The notes under the pieces are model-generated. The model was not told the origin of the DNA. It made no database searches and saw only the letters and a program-made list of their open reading frames with translations. 7,767 nucleotides of DNA from NCBI GenBank assembly GCA_902470695.1, contig CABRHH010000051.1:1-7767 (forward strand), in the 5' to 3' direction. Numbering within the stretch: position 1 is the stretch's first letter; every line of letters begins with the position of its first letter. Below are positions 5,767-7,767 of the stretch, one piece after another. A program made the translations under genes and the position numbers. This stretch comes from an uncultured Collinsella sp. GTDB taxonomy: Bacteria; Actinomycetota; Coriobacteriia; Coriobacteriales; Coriobacteriaceae.

Positions 5767-5927
5767 ATGATCCCGTCCTCCACGTAGATGCGCACCAGGC
5801 CCGCGACGACCGCCGCGACCGCGATGCACGACAGCGCGCGCAGGGCCACGGGGTGGCGCGGCGCGCTGTCGGTGCCGAGCGCCGCGCACAGCACGTCGCC
5901 GGCCACCTCCTCGATGAAAGCGATCAT
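5757..5927 (-). CDS. Small single-pass membrane protein, unknown function
   Basis: 56 residues, starting at an ATG that overlaps the previous stop (ATGA). One hydrophobic segment, about residues 28-47 (ALRALSCIAVAAVVAGLVRI), is flanked on the inner side by H25 and R30 and followed by an acidic YVEDG tail. There is no signal-peptidase site or other motif. The start is supported only by coupling. Its end overlaps rusA by ten bases. I do not recognise a family. Reality is supported by the exact fit between its neighbours and by a clear membrane segment, but it is short. Confidence 0.6.
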   Translation of the reverse strand: MIAFIEEVAGDVLCAALGTDSAPRHPVALRALSCIAVAAVVAGLVRIYVEDGIIWM

Positions 5928-6145
5928 GCCTGCCTCGTCCCTTCCTCTATCCACTCGTCGACCCACTCGGGCTTGAACAGCCACCCGCGCGTGCGCCCCT
6001 CGGGCAGGAAGCCCTTGAGCCGGCCGCGCATGCGCTCCTCCTGCAGCGTCTGGTACGGCACGCCCGTGACGCAGGCGACCTCCTTCATCGTGTACAGCCC
6101 CTTCACCTTCAGGCCGCACGCGGCGGCCATGTCCGCGAACCACAT
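5924..6145 (-). CDS. Small helix-turn-helix protein, excisionase/MerR-like
   Basis: 73 residues from the ATG at 6145. That start is chosen because a GGAGG lies nine bases upstream, immediately after the HNH stop (TAGGAGG). An in-frame ATG at 6187 would overlap the HNH gene by 29 bases and lacks such a site. Residues about 17-50 (LYTMKEVACVTGVPYQTLQEERMRG in two parts) form a winged-HTH pattern of the kind used by excisionases and MerR-like phage proteins. The end, GWLFKPEWVDEWIEEG, is typical of 'helix-turn-helix domain' excisionase-family proteins, where the last helix follows a substrate-like wing. No integrase is nearby, so a role in excision is unproven and a transcriptional role is equally possible. 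It overlaps the next gene by four bases (ATGA). Confidence 0.8.
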   Translation of the reverse strand: MWFADMAAACGLKVKGLYTMKEVACVTGVPYQTLQEERMRGRLKGFLPEGRTRGWLFKPEWVDEWIEEGTRQA

Positions 6146-6158
6146 CCCGATCAGCCTC

Positions 6159-6545
6159 CTAGACCTCCCCGCGCCTTCGCGCGGCATCGACCCTGTTGTG
6201 CACGCCCGTCTCGAGCGGCACCAGGTTCGACGCGTCGTTCGTCCCGCCCTGCGACAGCGGGACCTTGTGGTGCACCCCGCCGTTGCCGAGCATCACCCAC
6301 CTGCCGCCGCGCCTCTCGGCTATCCGCACGCCAGAAACCGCGCACCTGCCGTCCGTGGCGTCGAGCGCGGCCTGCCTCGCGCGCCGGTACTCGGCGCTGG
6401 AATAGGACCTGCGCCATGGGTTCTTCTCCTTCCTGCCGCGCTCCTGCTCGCGCGTCCGCTTCGAGCCGCCCGACGCCGCCCGCATCGGGCACCGCTCGCC
6501 CACCGCGTGGGGCCTGCCGCATGTCGCGCACATCCTGTACCTCAT
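6159..6545 (-). CDS. HNH-type endonuclease with atypical metal ligands
   Basis: 128 residues. The ATG at 6545 overlaps the previous stop as ATGA. The N-terminus has a zinc-knuckle-like set C6-x2-C9 and C19, then a basic linker rich in Arg and Lys (about 25-48). The RRARQAALDATDGRC stretch (54-68) is typical of the helix before an HNH core. The core shows H92-H93, then GGTNDASNL (100-108) with N107, and H116 in GVHNR, matching the H-N-H signature. Oddly, the structural CxxC pairs that normally flank this core are missing: the first site is C68-A-V-S-G and the second is ETGVH rather than CxxCH. The protein is probably a DNA nicking or cutting enzyme, but it may fold without the usual zinc or be altered in activity. 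It sits in an early regulatory operon rather than beside terminase genes, so a packaging role is not supported here. Confidence 0.85.
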   Translation of the reverse strand: MRYRMCATCGRPHAVGERCPMRAASGGSKRTREQERGRKEKNPWRRSYSSAEYRRARQAALDATDGRCAVSGVRIAERRGGRWVMLGNGGVHHKVPLSQGGTNDASNLVPLETGVHNRVDAARRRGEV

Positions 6546-6940
6546 TTGCGCGCCTGCACCCTCTTGGCCTTCTTCGCCGCGTCGTATCGCTTTCGCTCGC
6601 GCAGCTCCGCAGCCTGCTCCTCCATGGCGTCCGCCTTCCTTCGCTCCCAGCACGCGATGCACATGCCGTGCTTCGCGGCGAGGGTGCCATCCCTGATGCC
6701 GTGCAGGCCGCACACCGGGCACACGTCGCCGGGGCGGTACATGAGGCTCACGCCTATGGCGCACGCCTTCGCCTGCACGGAACTCACCGAGCGCCCGAGG
6801 GCCTCCGCTATCAGCTCCGCCCCATCCGTCCGGTGCTGCTTCAGATAGCGGACCTCGGCGAAGGTCCACACCCGATACCCCTTCCGAGCTGCCGGGGCGA
6901 TAGATGCAGATTCCGATTTGCATCTTCTTGAATCGATCAC
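6542..6940 (-). CDS. SANT/Myb-like HTH plus zinc-finger protein
   Basis: 132 residues from a GTG start at 6940 that overlaps the antirepressor stop as GTGA. An upstream extension in this frame would only shadow the antirepressor. Residues about 22-66 (a YRVWTFAEVRYLKQH segment, then ELIAEALGRSVSSVQAKACAIGV) resemble a small SANT/Myb or GcrA-like helix-turn-helix, in which a Trp-started helix is followed by a LGRS-x-x-SVQ recognition helix. A C4 metal site follows: C74-x2-C77 and C94-x2-C97. The C-terminus, about 98-132, is a highly charged helix rich in Lys, Arg, Glu and Ala. This suggests a nucleic-acid-binding phage regulator. Only a weak GGAG lies three bases before the GTG, so expression probably depends on coupling. 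The HTH and zinc calls come from pattern recognition. The target is unknown. Confidence 0.78.
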   Translation of the reverse strand: MIDSRRCKSESASIAPAARKGYRVWTFAEVRYLKQHRTDGAELIAEALGRSVSSVQAKACAIGVSLMYRPGDVCPVCGLHGIRDGTLAAKHGMCIACWERRKADAMEEQAAELRERKRYDAAKKAKRVQARK

Positions 6941-7707
6941 ACGAACTCCACACTCTTCGCGGGCCGCTCGGGCAGGAACTTGCCGAGGAAGTACAGCTGG
7001 CCCTTGCCGGTGATCTTCGGCGTGCGGCTGAGCGTCACGTGCCCGTCGCTGTGGACGATGGTCGACTCCTTGATGCGGAACAGGCCGATCTCCATCGCGC
7101 GCTGCGTGGGCACGTTGCGGTTGCAGCCGACCTTGCCCAGGTAGCCGTTGTCCCGCAGCCAGTCGAACAGGCGGTTCTGCCCGATGTCCACGCCGTTCTG
7201 CTTGAGCATCTTCGCGAACTCGCCGACAAGGCACGTGCCGTCGCTGGAGCCGACGGCGTCGGCGAACAGCGCCTTGGGCCGGAGCTCCGCCAGCTCCCTG
7301 TCCTTTCGGTCGAGCGCGTCCCTGGCGATGAGCAGGGCGCGGGCCATGACCTGGTCCGGCGTCTCGTCCTCACGGGCGACCATGTAGCCGCCGTGCCTGC
7401 GGATGGACGGCAGGACCTCGTGGGTCACCCATCGCTTGAACGCCTTCGCCTCGGGTTTGCGCGACTTCATAACGAGACTGTAGAAACCTGCTTCGGAGAC
7501 AGTGACCATCGTCTGTTCGCCGGAGGAGGTGTCTACTAGACACTCCCTCTTTTCATCCGCGTCTAGATATCGCGTTGAGTCCTGCTGACGTCCAAGACCG
7601 AGCGCGCTGCACACATCACGCGCAACGAACCAAGGCTCGCCTTCCTCGTCCATGGTGGTACGGATGGTGCCGAACTCGTCGCTGGTGAAGGTCTGGATCT
7701 CGTTCAT
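6937..7707 (-). CDS. Phage antirepressor, BRO-N plus KilAC (ANT) domains
   Basis: 256 residues. The N-terminal half, about residues 8-106, reads as a BRO-N domain: WFVARDVCSALGL near 26-38, a YLDADEKRE segment near 47-55, VSEAGFYSLVMKS at 70-82 and FKRWVTHEVLPSIRRHGGY at 90-108. After a charged linker (about 110-142), the C-terminal part, about 143-250, matches KilAC: LVGEFAKMLKQ, RLFDWLRDNGYL and a conserved GKGQLYFLGKFL end. Proteins of this layout bind DNA and often antagonise phage repressors or act as early regulators, which fits its place at the head of the operon. The ATG at 7707 is preceded by AGGAGGAG with 5 bases of spacing. The GTGA at its end couples it to the next gene. Codon use changes sharply inside the gene: residues about 28-84 use many A/T-ending codons, while the rest is almost all G/C-ending, suggesting a mosaic origin. 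The domain call is secure. The repressor or operator target is not known. Confidence 0.93.
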   Translation of the reverse strand: MNEIQTFTSDEFGTIRTTMDEEGEPWFVARDVCSALGLGRQQDSTRYLDADEKRECLVDTSSGEQTMVTVSEAGFYSLVMKSRKPEAKAFKRWVTHEVLPSIRRHGGYMVAREDETPDQVMARALLIARDALDRKDRELAELRPKALFADAVGSSDGTCLVGEFAKMLKQNGVDIGQNRLFDWLRDNGYLGKVGCNRNVPTQRAMEIGLFRIKESTIVHSDGHVTLSRTPKITGKGQLYFLGKFLPERPAKSVEFV

Positions 7708-7712
7708 ATTCG

Positions 7713-7720
7713 CTCCTCCT
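7713..7720 (-). promoter_or_regulatory. Strong ribosome binding site for the antirepressor
   Basis: On the minus strand this reads AGGAGGAG, five bases before the ATG at 7707. It is the best Shine-Dalgarno match in the window. It supports that ATG and suggests that translation of the cluster is loaded efficiently here, while most downstream genes rely on overlap coupling. Confidence 0.85.
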
Positions 7721-7731
7721 ATATTGATGTT

Positions 7732-7751
7732 GCCGCTTCTCGCGCAGCGGC
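7732..7751. other. Small inverted repeat upstream of the antirepressor
   Basis: GCCGCT and AGCGGC form a perfect 6-bp stem around an 8-base loop, about 25 bases before the antirepressor start. There is no following T-run on either strand, so it is not a convincing intrinsic terminator. It could be an operator half-site pair, an mRNA leader hairpin or a chance match in GC-rich DNA. On the minus strand a TAA at 7763-7761 could end an upstream gene outside the window. Confidence 0.3.
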
Positions 7752-7767
7752 CGCGCTTCTTTACCCG

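Noticed and set aside
5853..6848. 331-codon open frame on the plus strand
   Set aside because: It runs opposite the HNH, HTH and zinc-finger genes, which overlap each other in proper operon style. No supporting motif or ribosome site was seen.
7732..7751. Intrinsic terminator for an upstream gene
   Set aside because: The stem is only six pairs and no T-run follows on either strand.
1..7767. CRISPR array, tRNA, rRNA, insertion sequence or attachment site
   Set aside because: No regularly spaced repeats, cloverleaf-like gene, transposase motif or flanking direct repeats could be seen, and coding sequence fills almost the whole window.

Overview
The window looks like part of the early (recombination and regulation) region of a temperate phage or prophage of a high-GC Gram-positive host. 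The host is most likely an actinobacterium and plausibly a member of the Coriobacteriia (Eggerthella-like). Four things point there: GC-rich DNA with strongly GC-ending codons; a phage-borne actinobacterial-type integration host factor (mIHF); small proteins carrying LADLIEP-like and PDSWERLEDDA-like segments that I associate from memory with Eggerthellaceae prophages; and a complete YqaJ exonuclease / RecT annealase / SSB / RusA set. No database search was possible, so the host assignment is inference.

Every supported gene is on the minus strand and reads from right (7707) to left (1). They form one tightly packed unit. Most junctions overlap by 1 to 17 bases, often as ATGA or GTGA, so translational coupling is probably pervasive. 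No convincing promoter or terminator is visible. The first gene, at the right, has a very strong ribosome binding site. The last gene runs off the left edge.

Layout in reading order: (1) 7707-5924, a regulatory and DNA-binding block: BRO-N/KilAC antirepressor, a SANT-like HTH plus zinc-finger protein, an unusual HNH protein and a small excisionase-like HTH protein. (2) 5927-2654, a recombination block: a small membrane protein, RusA resolvase, YqaJ/lambda-exo-like nuclease, RecT, an mIHF-like protein, a 71-residue unknown and SSB. (3) 2645-1, an accessory block of small proteins: a one-helix membrane protein, a remnant or frameshifted zinc-finger ORF, an unknown 97-residue protein, a Cys-rich protein, a modular PDSWERLEDDA protein, a 73-residue unknown, a zinc-ribbon protein, another small membrane protein and the N-terminal part of a modular LADLIEP-type protein.

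Functionally, the centre is a single-strand annealing machine. YqaJ would resect DNA ends, RecT would anneal the exposed strand, SSB would coat it, and RusA would resolve the resulting branches. The mIHF-like protein sits between recT and ssb and could bend or compact phage DNA during recombination, replication or integration. No replication initiator, helicase, integrase, repressor or structural gene is in view. The most interesting points are the embedded phage mIHF, the sharp codon-usage break between the two antirepressor domains, a low-GC3 island inside the leftmost gene, an HNH protein lacking the usual zinc cysteines, and a small zinc-finger ORF whose good start and conserved end lie in different frames.
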